Source: Phymatolithon calcareum
Lineage: Eukaryota; Rhodophyta; Florideophyceae; Hapalidiales
Direction: 5' to 3'
Length of the DNA: 64,000 nt
NCBI GenBank assembly: GCA_977006965.1
Contig: OZ345368.1
Location: 2,604,001-2,668,000 of the forward strand
Notes under the pieces: generated by a model
What the model was told of the DNA's origin: nothing
Database searches by the model: none
The model's input: only the letters and a program-made list of their open reading frames with translations
Position numbers and translations under genes: made by a program
Part shown: piece by piece, positions 10,384-20,424 of the stretch
How positions within the stretch are numbered: the stretch's first letter is position 1
How the letters are laid out: each line of letters opens with the position of its first letter

Positions 10384-11096
10384 CTAAAGAGTGGGGGCAG
10401 TTACCGATTTGGATCGACGCTGAGGTTGTGACATATATGCATAGACGTATGTAGAGACTCTGATGGGTGGCGGGACGCATGTTTGTTGTTCGATTGTTGT
10501 GTGTATGCCTGGCTTTTGGGATTTGGTCAGTATTCCGGGGACATGTCTTTTGCGCAGGTACGATGGTAGGGGCTTTCGAGCACGGCCGAAGGCGGTAGAT
10601 GTGTTGCACGTTGGAGTGATTCGATGGGTGTTTAGTTGGAGTGAGTAAAGCCCATCTTTCATCTGGGCAACGGCCTTTATCCGGTCAGCGGGCGGCACTG
10701 GGGATGGAGTGAGTATGTAGGCTGCATTCTTCTGGAACATGACGTCATTTGAGGCACAGATCTGGCTGATGGAGAGCAGATACTTTTGGAATAGAGGCTC
10801 CTGCACTATCTGCGGGATGTGCAATTGTGATTTCTTGTTTCGAAGGCAGTGTGGGCCTATGTATTGTATAGGCGAGAGAGTTGCAGTCGCTGTTATTGTA
10901 TAATCATTGGCAGAGAAGGATTGTTTCGAATGGGTTGGCACCGAAAATGGGATGGATAGCATCCTGAGTCAAGGTACCACTGACAACTAGGCTCTCGGGG
11001 ATAGTGCAAATTGTCGTTTACCATTTGGTTGGGTGCAGTGGGTTCTATGTGGGATTCTTGGGCTTTGCCAGTCGGGGTAGCACTGCTTTCGTCCAT
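10384..11096 (-). pseudogene. copia protease and pre-integrase region
   Basis: The frame at 10893-11096 contains WYLDSGCYPSHF, the aspartic protease active site with DSG. The overlapping frame at 10384-10962 holds the region between protease and integrase (KDGLYSLQL is typical of the GAG-pre-integrase domain). A frameshift joins the two. Confidence 0.8.
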
Positions 11097-12180
11097 TGTT
11101 GTGGGCTGCCGTTGGCTGGGTGTGTCAACGTATGCTTGCGATTCAATCGGTGCTCTAGCTGGTGCAATTGCGGTGTCTGGTCAGGGAATGCCGATGGCGT
11201 ATATTCGTAGTCGTAGCTTCCGCGGTTTTCGTGGGCGTAAAAGTTATACCAGCTGCTGCTTGGGGGAGGATTCTCGATCATACCGTGTGGATGTGGTCTT
11301 TTTCCGTGGAGTTTCCGGCATTGCGAAGCATCATGTCGCCATGTGCCGTGAAAGTGACACCAAGGGGCATTCGGTGGGTACTGGGGCGGTCGAGATACAT
11401 TCCGTGGCATATACTGACGGGATTGGAATGTCTGTTGGCGGGGATGATGACGTCGCGGTTGGTATCTCGGCCATTGGTTGGGGCTTTGATACTCGTGCCT
11501 TCCGGGAAGGGAGATAGAATGCGGTTTGTACTGTGGGAATTGGAACACAGGAGGAGTGGGTGGCAATGGTGTGCTTGTCATGCGGCGGAAGTTCTTGAGC
11601 CGGAGTAGAGTTCTGGAAAAATCACGCACCGTAGTAGGAGGGTTAGTAATCATCTGTTCCCCAATCGTGGTGTACCTGGGGTTACCTCTTAGCCCCTCTA
11701 TCATAAAAATCACTGTAGTGACTTCATCGCTGACGTTTGGATACCCAGATGATACCATTCAAAGTCGCATCTGTGAGTGTTTGTCCACGTAATCTTCGAC
11801 GTTGTTGTCGTCGGATAATGTGATAGAACGGGCTAATTCTGCGAGCAGGGCATGATCGATAGGGCTCGAGCCATCAAAAGTGTTTTTGATATGCAAACAG
11901 ATGGCGTAGGGTGATTTAGAGTATATGTCGTGACCAAGTTCTGGGAGTAGGGAGCTCGGGATGCTCGCTATGATGATGCACTGCGCAAGGGCTTCCTTGC
12001 ACGAGAACTCCGCGTGGGCTGTGGCGTCTGTTGCGTCCGGTGGTGCAGGATCGGAGATAATGTGGTCATGCACACCGTTTGCTGTGGCGGATATGCGGAC
12101 TGCGTCAAGCCATAAATTGTAGTTTTCTTTGGAGATCTTGGGGATGGGGAGAATTTGAGTTTGTTGCGCAGTGGATGTTG
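11045..12180 (-). pseudogene. copia gag with zinc knuckle, one in-frame TGA
   Basis: The frame begins without a clear ATG near 12180 with a gag N-terminal motif (ISKENYNLWLDAVR). It continues through a helical gag core and is cut by TGA at 11759-11761, then continues in the same frame (VSDEVTTVIFMIEGLRGNP). A zinc knuckle follows: C-x2-H-x4-H-x4-C in WCHFHGTWRHDASQC, with His at the second ligand instead of Cys. The tail is Pro-rich and basic. Confidence 0.75.
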
Positions 12181-12340
12181 GTCAGTAATGCGGCTGGATC
12201 TGTTGATGTGTGTGGATGAGTTGTTGATGTCGGTGATGGTTACGGTTTAGTGCAGTGACGTAATATGTGTCTTTGGTTGCGAGTGTAGGATATCGTCTGT
12301 AGGGGTGATGGCGGTAGAGGGTTAGATGCACAGGAAGCGA

Positions 12341-12358
12341 AAAGTGGATCCCATAACC
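12341..12358 (-). promoter_or_regulatory. Probable primer-binding site of the copia element
   Basis: Directly inside the 5' LTR the minus strand reads GGTTATGGGATCC. The first nine bases equal those of the Drosophila copia site (as I recall it), which pairs with an internal initiator-Met tRNA fragment around the CAU anticodon rather than with the tRNA 3' end. The complement contains CCCATAACC with the CAU anticodon. Confidence 0.5.
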
Positions 12359-12466
12359 TGTTGTTACTAGGTCGCTTACCTCTTTACTCTTCCACTCGTT
12401 AACCCTTATGTACTGCTACCACGCCCGTCCTGGCGCCTTCATCTAGGGTAAATATGATGTGAATCA
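12359..12466 (-). repeat. 5' LTR of the copia element
   Basis: Pairs with 7418-7525, with only a handful of differences over 108 bp. It is followed inward by the probable primer-binding site. Confidence 0.75.
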
Positions 12467-12735
12467 TAACAAGAATCAATCTGCTTGATCAAATCTTCCC
12501 AATCCGCTCCCGTTCCGGCCTCTTGTTTCAAATATTGTTTCCGTTCGCCTTCGTTCCGAGAAATAATTTCATTGATTTTCGGTACCTCAAAACAGAAAAA
12601 TAATTTCCTGGCCCTGTTCCGCTTTGAATCCGCCAAGCTAATGGCGGTCTAAATCTTCACTCAGAATCCGCTCAGTTGAAGGGATTGGGAACGGAAAAGC
12701 GGAATAATCCGTCCTCTGCGACCCCTGCCAGACAG

Positions 12736-13561
12736 ATTGAAAATAACGGGTATCAAGGCCCCAGTCCGCGACACCGTATTGTATTTTTGTAAAGTTTGCA
12801 GTAAGGCAGACTGTTCAGAAAACGTCAGAAGCGAATTCTATAGCCTACTGTAGTATTTTGGGGAAATTACAAAAATGACCACAATACGCAGATCTTGTAA
12901 TGATCCAAAACTTTCTGTCAGCCCCCCGCAATCGGGCCACGTCCAATGTCCCTTGACGACAGTGCATTATCATCTAAGGAAACAGATCTGCTACGAGGAT
13001 GAAATCATTTTTAGTTGATGCGTGGACGAAGAAAAGAGTCTGTACGAAGCCTAAGGTACACTGTAGTCACCGTAAAACTAGTGATCAACCTCGACGACAA
13101 TACTTCGGGTGAGTAATCAAGGCATTTTTATTCAGCTAAATATCTGGCAACCAGGCCGAACGTAGTTCCATTGAAACAGCTTTTCAAACGGATTTCTCAA
13201 GGATCAAAAGCTACTCGCGTAAACTTGTTGCAAGTACTACCAAATCTATTATTGAGCTTTTCATTGATAAATGAAGAGGTGAATCTTTACTAGGGATGGT
13301 CCCATTTCAATATTATTGAAATGAATTGCAAGTTTTGTTTAGTGTATGGAGTTTTAGCTATTACAATCCTAGTTGGAGCATAGTTTCTGTAGACACGCAA
13401 TGCTGCATGAGCGTAAGGAGGGACACTTACACTCACAGGGATTACATACGGACCAATTGCGATTATTAGAGTAGTGTCAGTTAGTGCTCCCCCTCTTTGT
13501 ACAGGGTGTGCATTTCTCGCCCCTGCTCTATTTAAGCGGCGATCCTAAATCGCACCTTAGA
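12736..13561. other. No supportable gene; left part matches 21047-21170
   Basis: 12736-12855 continues the paralogous match to 21047-21170 on the far side of the hAT insertion. The remainder is AT-rich with only short frames and no recognised feature. Confidence 0.5.
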
Positions 13562-13649
13562 CTGGAGGATCTCATCATCTCATCGGAGAGAGATCACCCC
13601 TTTTCATGATAAACCCAACCTTATCTTAACACTCTCAGTGATTACATTT
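13562..13649 (+). repeat. Repeat block shared with 2128-2221
   Basis: Contains gatctcatcatctcatcgg followed by an 80-bp stretch nearly the same as that at 2140-2221. Confidence 0.5.
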
Positions 13650-14086
13650 CCAATTGCAATCCTAATTTGAGCATAACTTCCAATTTCAATGCAAGTTGGA
13701 GTTGTGCCGTCTACGTTAGCTGGCGCTCTTCCGTTGATTGCACTTTTTGAATCCACATGAGTTCCGTTGTACAGCATCGACAGGAACCAAGGTTGCATCT
13801 GTGTGTGTTCAGTCGAAGTCCAGTTTGGTGGTTCGTGACACGCATATCACTTTTTAGATATCTGGAAGCTTCAAAAGAAGTACGTGCTTGTGAGATCTCT
13901 GCACGCAAAATTCTCTTTGAGGCTATTCTTTTCCTCAAAATGAATAAGGAATATTGGAAAGAACAGGGCGTCAAGTCCGCCGTGGCGAATGTAGTTAGCA
14001 ACGGTATACAAGAGCGACTCCACGGAGATGAGCAGTTCGAAGGATTGACTGACCGTTAGATTGAAGTGGTGAAACTGGTTTGCGCC

Positions 14087-14225
14087 TAATACTGCATGCA
14101 GAATCCTATTTGTAATTGGTATTGCGAGAAGTACTTCAATTGCAATCCGTATTGCGAGATGTACCTCGTATTGCAATTTCTATTGCTACTGATTACCTCA
14201 TTGCTTCACTGGACGCAATAGCGAA
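14087..14225. repeat. Cluster of TATTGC / GCAATA motifs
   Basis: At least six TATTGC or GCAAT motifs in about 140 bp, including attgcaatccgtattgcgag. Related clusters are at 2566-2945 and on both sides of the hAT transposase relic. The block 13650-14086 before it has only short frames and a few weaker AATTGCAA motifs. Confidence 0.4.
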
Positions 14226-14693
14226 AACTTGAATTGGGACGAACCCTGATCCTTACTTGCGGGGCTGCTAGATGGCCTTTCGACCAAATGCGTTCCTCAC
14301 CGACATAAAATTAGATTCGGCAGATTGCAACGTTGAGCAGCGAAACAACAAACACCAGAATTTCCGCTCAAAGCAAGGCGTGACGACTGACGAGCTAACG
14401 CTCGATGTCGAATGCCGTGACATGGCCGGCATAAACGGCTTCTTTAACGTTTGAGGATGGTTCTCACCTGTGGTATAGTGGTAAAAGTGCCTCCACGGCC
14501 CTGTGCACATTTTGTGGTATGCTACAGGCAGGATTGTTGAGGCCGCCGTTTCGAGTTCTGTCACAAGCAATAACTGAATTGCGTTCGGCGCATGACACAC
14601 CGATGTCACCGTGTAGTGGTGTGCCGTAGTACTCGCGAGAAGCAGATACGCGAGTACTCCGAATGAAACCCATGCAGGAACATCTTGGAGGTC
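14226..14693. other. No supportable gene
   Basis: Holds two overlapping short frames on opposite strands (14272-14454 + and part of 14268-14852 -) with no domain. A weak tRNA-like block at 14464-14560 was examined and rejected. Confidence 0.4.
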
Positions 14694-14706
14694 CCCTAGA
14701 TTTTGA

Positions 14707-14881
14707 CCATCCCGTAGACCCTGCGAAGTTACGTTGCGCGGCACAAGTCTTCTAGACTCATTATTCAAAGGATTAACAAAACAGAGAAGATTGGCATTTT
14801 CCCTGCGTAAGGATGGACCGTTACTCCAAGGTGAGGCTTTGGGAGCTCTCAAAAAATAAAATCATTAAAATCATCAAATAT
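14707..14881 (+). mobile_element. 5'-truncated LINE insertion with 13-bp TSD
   Basis: The 3' part (from ccgttactccaaggtgaggc to the catcaaatatc end) equals the 3' tail of the LINE at 25528-26813. CCCTAGATTTTGA flanks it at 14694-14706 and 14882-14894. The first roughly 105 bp do not match the LINE end and may come from another template. Confidence 0.8.
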
Positions 14882-15017
14882 CCCTAGATTTTGAGAAACT
14901 GAATGTGCAGCTCAGATATCCTGCAATAAAAGACAGAAACGAATACAATACACCTGGTCAAAATAAGACCATCACGGGCACTTTACGCTCCCGTCTATCT
15001 GAAAACTGAATATATTT

Positions 15018-16049
15018 TAGGTGGTTTTTTGAAAAACGTTGCTGGTCTAGATTCTATCGCCAAGGTCGCTAGCCCAGTCGCCAAAAACGGTAACCGACCA
15101 GTTGCTGTCGGAACCAGATATCTCCTTTTTGCGTCTTCCAATTGACGTATGTCCAAATTGCTCCATGGTCCGCATGTTTGCCACGAGCCCATGGCAGATG
15201 AGCGATAAACAGTGCACGGGCGCAAGCGAGGCCATCCAGAAGTCATCCCATATGCACGTTGAACGCGAATTGCACACCCAAAATGCGCCAGCGCGCCAAC
15301 GTTTCGCATCGATCGAGCGCTGCTCAGAGGGCTGGCACGGGAAAGGTAGCACAGGGAAGAGAGGGCGCTTCCGCAAGGCATAGTTCGACTCTGAGGTTCA
15401 GAAAGAGGACACTTACTGAGCCGCAGCGCAATGATCGCCATTCTAAGCGCGGTTCTGCAATCCTAGTCTGACAGTATGATGTCGTGAAACACCTCTTCGG
15501 AGTCCCCCTGTCGGACGATCTTAGGTTTGAGAGGGCTAACCTCGGTGATTATCGGTGCGGTAAATACTCGAGCTCGGGGTTTCTTGAGAATTGCGTCCAT
15601 CCATGCCGGAAGTGGTGGGTGAGAGATATTCTCGTTTTGTAGTGTACGTTCAACGTGTCCGTCTTGCAGGAGAGTCTCATCCGCCGTGTCCTCGCATTCA
15701 TTAATACCTTCAAGTCCTGTGAGGTGCCAGAACCCTGAGTGGGGCTCAGTCGATGCGAAACGTTGACGCGTTGGTGCATTATGGCTTCGCCGTCAGGGGT
15801 CAACGTGAAGATGGGATGACTTCTGTATGGCCTCGCCTGCGCCCGTGCACCATTGTTTCGCCCATCTTCCGTTGGCTAATAGGGGACATGCGGGCCGTGA
15901 TGCAGTGTGGGCATACGGTAATGGGAAGACGGGAAAAAGGCGAAAGCTGGTTCCGATACCAATTGGCCGGTTACCGTTTCTGGCGAGTGGGGTTTTGATC
16001 TTGGAAACAGAATCTAGACAAGCAACATTGTTCGAAGAACAACCACCTA
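15018..16049. repeat. Large inverted repeat, arms of about 325 bp
   Basis: 15018-15340 and 15722-16049 are reverse complements at roughly three quarters identity over their whole length, ending outward in TAGGTGG. About 380 bp of unrelated DNA separates them. Translations of the arms are partly alike (WPRLRPCT is shared), which may mean an ancestral coding unit was duplicated head to head. No target duplication was found. A fold-back or long-TIR transposon is the simplest reading. Confidence 0.7.
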
Positions 16050-17133
16050 TCGGCGTATTACATCTCAATTGTGTTGCACGGACGACCAGTGTCGCTTGGC
16101 GACACGACTCCCGGAACGCATCCCAGTCTCTGAGGGGCCGGGCGTAGGCAGTGGCTACTCCATGAGGAACAAGAAAGAGTCTCAGACCCTTTCAGAGTTC
16201 GGCGGAACGTGTCGAGGTGGGAGGGTTGCGAGTCTTGTTCAGATGTTGTGCTTCGGAAGAGGCTTCGGGAATGCAAAGTCGGGTCTTATAGGGGTTCAAA
16301 ATGATTGTGTCTCCAGGTACCGCAGGAGGGGGGGGTCGCTAGAATGTTGGAGTTGTTTCGCGGCTGGATTGCCAATGGCTGACAGTGGCGATTTCAATGC
16401 CCTAAAGTTTAGCATTGGACACTTACACCGAAATTTTTAATTTAAGGTGCAACCGGTTGGTGAAGGGCAAAGCGCAACGGCTATACGAAATGAACAAAAA
16501 TTTAGATCGAGCAGCAGTGCTGCTAGGCAGGCAAACATAGATCGGCAGCTGGTCCAGTATTATTTCGAGCAGCAGAAAGCGTCATGTCGGAATAATATTA
16601 AACAGTACAGAAGAGCTGCGTCGGGGAGAAGAGAATGAATGTTCACACGCAGTACTGCACTGTTGATTCTTTCCAGTGACGACCAACGTTTACATCCTGT
16701 TCGAAGTCGATAAGTTCGCTGAAGTATTAAGAAGAAAATCTTACTTCATGGAAGAGCTTACCCCAGTCTCAACAGTCGCCCTGGTACATCTATATTAAAA
16801 TTATCTACTTGCAACAAAGGACCGATCACATGTCTTTCACTGTGTGTCAGTCCAGTAACTAATCGTTCACTGTATGTTCACTTGCTGTACATCAAGTGAA
16901 CCCATACTGAAAATGACCCTACACTAGTTTAATTATTTCACAAACAGTGCATTACTGCGGGCACTCTCTCTTTAGTTAGACTACGTAACCAAGACAGCCT
17001 TCTCCAAAAGAGGGAATTAAGCAACAAGTTCAGCTGAAGTAGCCATGAACTAAAGACAACAACCCTTTCGAGGAAAACAGCATCCTCTGGTTACAAATGT
17101 TAGTACCGGCATTTCCGATCAAGGTCCCGCATC
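16050..17133. other. No supportable gene
   Basis: Short frames only (16058-16276 -, 16069-16440 +, 16447-16638 +), with no domain and no repeat partner in the window. Confidence 0.4.
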
Positions 17134-18059
17134 TTGCAACCCAACATGCTTCCCACTCTTCGGAGCAGCGATAACCCCGACAGCTCACACGCCAACGCTC
17201 CGACCGCAGCTGCATTCAGAGCCCTCATGGATAAGGCGAACGAGCTTCAGACCACAGTCTCCATCTACAACGCCGTCATCGCGATTCTTTCAGTCAAAAC
17301 CGAAGCGTGTAGCAACGCCTTCAATGGTACAAGTACCATTCTAACGACAGGCAGGTCCAGCCTCCAAGCCGTCCCACGCAAGACATCCTTTTTCGTTCTC
17401 TCAAAACCCCGCCCATTCCAGTATTTTTGGGAAAGACAGTCGATTGGACTGCAACCAAGGTACGCGGATTTATGTTCAATGTTCGAAAAAGCGGAGTTCT
17501 TACTAACGTTTCAGAAAGCAAGCTTGAAACCCGTCTCTATTGAAGCCCTACAAGCTGCAATGATCGCTGAATTTATGCCGCATGACGAACGCGTTCGAGC
17601 CAAAGTGGGTCTGATGAATTTGGAACTCAAGACGTCGATTGAGAACTAAACGAAATTTGCACTACACCTTTGTCTGAAGCCTCTATTTACTTTTTAATGC
17701 GCCTTCCTGCTTAACACAAAGAAGAGTTTACGAATAAATTTCTGGGTCAGACGGAAGGTATTCAGCAGGCGTATAACCATGCGCGAACATTCAACCGTGC
17801 TAAACACTGATGCAAACAAACCAAGCCTCCAACTCCGCCGAAGAAGAGTATCTGTAACTCCACATCCGGGGACAGCGCCCTACTAGGCAAGGATCACAAC
17901 ACTGCTGGGGCCAGCCAAAAAAGGCAAAGGAAAAATCTACCGCGCAGCCGATCGATGCTGCATATGTGGCCTTCAAGGCTGGAGCGATCCATCTCATCTT
18001 TCAAGCGAGGACTGTGTAAAGAGGAAGCCCAAGGATTCCGACAACGCAAAAGAGTAACG
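17134..18059 (+). pseudogene. Retrotransposon gag-like relic
   Basis: The first frame (17134-17649, 171 codons) begins with a Ser/Ala-rich segment and a helical stretch. A second frame over 17380-17530 reads LKTPPIPVFLGKTVDWTATK, which looks like a gag core. A third frame, ending at TAA 18057-18059, encodes KKGKGKIYRAADRCCICG followed by Gly/Ser residues, a His and a final Cys; this is a C-x2-C-x9-H-x5-C knuckle and a Lys-rich tail. The order helical gag, basic linker, zinc knuckle fits an LTR-element gag broken by frameshifts. No protease or RT follows, so the identification is tentative. Confidence 0.4.
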
Positions 18060-18503
18060 CCGAGCAGCAGCGTGGCAGAACTTTCAAACATAAGACACAT
18101 TGGTGCGCTGTCTTCACTATCTACTTGAATTGTTTACGGTACACAAGGTCCGTAGCTCCCCCCAGAGAGTTGGGAGCACCGTTTCATGGTCAGGTAAATC
18201 AACCGCTTCTTCCACCTGCCCTGGGCCACAGTAACCCTTGGGTTCATAGCTTCTATACGAACTCATATGACGTTTTTTTGGCGTCCACAAAAGCACAATT
18301 GTGAGTCAAATTGCGCTACGTCCACCCGGAAGTCTACGCGTAGCTTCCAGCGTTGAGCAACAGATAGAAAAATAGATCCTTTGAGGTTTTTGTCTTCAAG
18401 CCGGATCCCTCTTACAGGATCCGGTGCGTAGCACTGCAGAAGTCGAGGAGAAGTTACCGCTCAGGTATAGAATGTTCTAGTTAATTGAAAAAGGCGGATC
18501 AGG
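18060..18503. other. No supportable gene
   Basis: Intergenic stretch between the gag-like relic and a palindrome. Nothing recognised. Confidence 0.4.
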
Positions 18504-18545
18504 TCTCAATCAAACAATTTAATATATTAAATTGTTTGATTGAGA
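18504..18545. repeat. Perfect 42-bp palindrome
   Basis: tctcaatcaaacaatttaat and its exact complement meet at the centre with no spacer (centre between 18524 and 18525). It lies 58 bp beyond the 3' end of the zinc-finger gene, where it could act as a transcript hairpin. Confidence 0.9.
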
Positions 18546-18602
18546 TTCGAACAACTGACATTTCTCCACTGTATAGAGATGAAGAGCTTCGTCTTCTGCA
18601 GG

Positions 18603-19859
18603 CTAGTGCATTTTCAAAGCATGAACCCTCGCGCCGTGCGCATCGGCAAAGCTTCGTGCACAAAACGGGCAATGATACTCGAGCATGTTTCTGTGTTCAG
18701 ATGCGAAATGCTGCTGCAGCAAGATATCTGAGTCAAATAGGTCGTTGCATCCTACGAACAGACATTTGAACTTCCTGTTTTCCGTATTGAGTCCTGACTT
18801 GTGAACAATACCGATGTGCTCAGATTCGACATGGTGATACCGTAAGATTTCTGAGTCAACTTGGATATTGCATCTGACGAAGGTACATTTGAACTTCCTG
18901 CCTTCCGTATTGAGTTCTATATTACCGTGAACCATCCCGACGTGGGTCCCGGCACCGTTAGCACTTGTAAATATTGCTCCTCAGAAGTGGCAGTGGGACT
19001 CAGAGAGGGTTCCATGCTCTGATGCAACATGCAGTACTCGAGATGCTTCTGATTCAAGAGTACTGGTGCAGTGCAAGAACCTACATTTGAAATTCGTTGA
19101 ATGCTTGGCTGCTTGATGCGATTGCAATCTCGGCCTGGTCGAGGAAGAAAATAGGCAACCGTCAATGCCACAAGCGATCCCTGCATTACATTCGCGTTGC
19201 TGTCTCCAGTGAATTCTGTAGCCCGCACGGGATTCGAATTCTTCATTGCAGCTGCCCCGAGTGCAACTGAACTTGAAGCCGTGGTGCGATCGTCGATGCC
19301 TCATTATCTTGCACTTCTCCGAGAAAACCCTATCGCAATTCTGTACTGTGCACGAAACACGCCCGCGACTCCTTGATGAAGCTACTCCAGTGCTGTTGGA
19401 GGGATAATCAGTCTGTTCTTCTTGATTGATACAATAAACGTCTTGTGACAGTGTCGTTGCTTTCCCTCCAGTACTGATAAATTCATTTGAATTCGTCTTC
19501 TGAACGATGACGCTAGGTACAATGAAGCTTCGTTCTCCGGCAAAGTCGATGTCCTCACCCAATCCTGACAACAACTCATTTGATGAATTGCTTTGTTCAA
19601 TGCGAGGACTCTTTGACGAGGGCCCTTGATCAGAACTTATTCGGTTTTTGACGGCAGAATGTTTGGCACTTTCGGTCAAGTCGAGTCTCAGATCATTTGG
19701 AAACGAATCTCTTTCATTTGAACTCGGAGAATCAATGGCCATGTTGAATCGAGTGTCAATTCCATCTCCGCTTAGAGGATCATGAAATGGTTCTCGATCG
19801 TATTCAAATAGTAGATTGTCGAGTTCACCGTGGTTTGAATTCTTTGGATTCGTGCTCAT
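18603..19859 (-). CDS. C2H2 zinc-finger protein, interrupted by one in-frame TGA
   Basis: I start it at ATG 19857-19859 (MSTNPKNSN). About 160 acidic, Ser-rich residues precede a C-terminal array of eight fingers. Fingers 1-4 have C-x4-C spacing (CTVQNC, CTRGSC, CGIDGC, CRFLHC). After finger 4 a TGA stands at 18981-18983, and the same frame continues to 18603 with three more complete fingers (CTFVRC, CLFVGC, CPFC). The TGA falls exactly at the second zinc-ligand Cys of finger 5: C-x2-(TGA)-x12-H-x4-H, and the surrounding residues match the last finger. Finger 2 has Cys as its last ligand. Likely a nuclear DNA-binding regulator. The stop may be a nonsense mutation, a sequencing error or recoding. 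A protein truncated at the stop would still keep four fingers. Confidence 0.75.
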
Positions 19860-19871
19860 AGTTTCTTGCAC

Positions 19872-20424
19872 AGTGTAAAGTTATGTCCCCTTTTTGGTTA
19901 AGGAAGGCGGAATGGCTTGTGCCAAATGAGTGCCATTAAATCGCTTCCCATTTATGCTCTGTGAGGCTGACAACGAAGATTTCAAGGCCTCCTAATTATG
20001 AACTAGGAATTGCGGACACACGCAAAGGAGTTTTTCAAGCCGCCTTAATTGTAGCTTTTGCAGCAAGTGGGAATTTGTCACCTGCTTTAGGCAATACCTG
20101 AAACATTATACATACAGATTATCATACCTTCGCAGAGTTTCCAAAAGACAATGTTGTGAAATTCTGTCGTTTTTTGAAGCAACTGATTGGCAACTATTTA
20201 GTTGTTTTTAAGTTTTTAAAAAAATTCTATTAATTTAATTAACAGCTGTTAGATACTTTGACGATGACTATCGAATTTACGGTACAATAACTCATAGGTG
20301 TTAATAAAAATCGTTGATCAGTGTGTGATTCCGGTAAGCTAGAATGATCGTCTAAGACATCTACTACAAACCGAAAAAGACGAGGGCCTTTAGCTCTCGC
20401 TAACGCTCGATTTAATTCGCGAAC
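19872..20424. other. Intergenic, AT-rich; no gene seen
   Basis: Lies between the start of the zinc-finger gene and the stop of the next gene, both on the minus strand. It should hold the zinc-finger promoter and the neighbour's 3' end. No motif can be assigned. Confidence 0.4.

Larger units (their letters stand above)
7418..12466 (-). mobile_element. Ty1/copia LTR retrotransposon, degenerate
   Basis: The minus strand carries, in order, gag with a zinc knuckle, aspartic protease, integrase, reverse transcriptase and RNase H, which is the copia order. Short LTRs of 108 bp lie at 12359-12466 (5') and 7418-7525 (3'). Several frameshifts and stops separate the domains, so it is not autonomous now. 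No target duplication was found at these LTR edges, and the 3' side has an extra block ending in the same ATGATTCACATC motif near 7571-7583, so the outer edges are uncertain. Red-algal and other aquatic copia-like clades (GalEA/PyRE type) are a candidate affiliation that needs a tree. Confidence 0.88.
6497..12727. mobile_element. hAT-like element with 8-bp TSD, carrying a nested copia element
   Basis: The left end is CAGGGGTTGG and the right end is the inverted CAGGGGTCGC; the terminal repeats agree at 17 of the first 22 positions and share GGACGGATT further in. CCAGACAG flanks both ends (6489-6496 and 12728-12735), the 8-bp duplication expected of hAT elements. The paralogous locus at 20800-21170 has one CCAGACAG (21039-21046) and no insert. 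Without the copia insertion the element is about 1.2 kb and encodes no transposase that I can see, so it is non-autonomous. It has an internal direct repeat of about 70 bp (6672-6741 and 7184-7248). Confidence 0.85.

Noticed and set aside
7403-12472. AACAA as a copia target duplication (7403-7407, 12468-12472)
   Set aside because: It would place the left edge outside the TG...CA LTR end; the 5-bp match is likely chance.
14464-14560. tRNA-like sequence (tggtatagtggtaaaa and tttcgagttct)
   Set aside because: The A- and B-box-like words are present, but the T-arm and acceptor stems do not pair; at most a tRNA-derived remnant.
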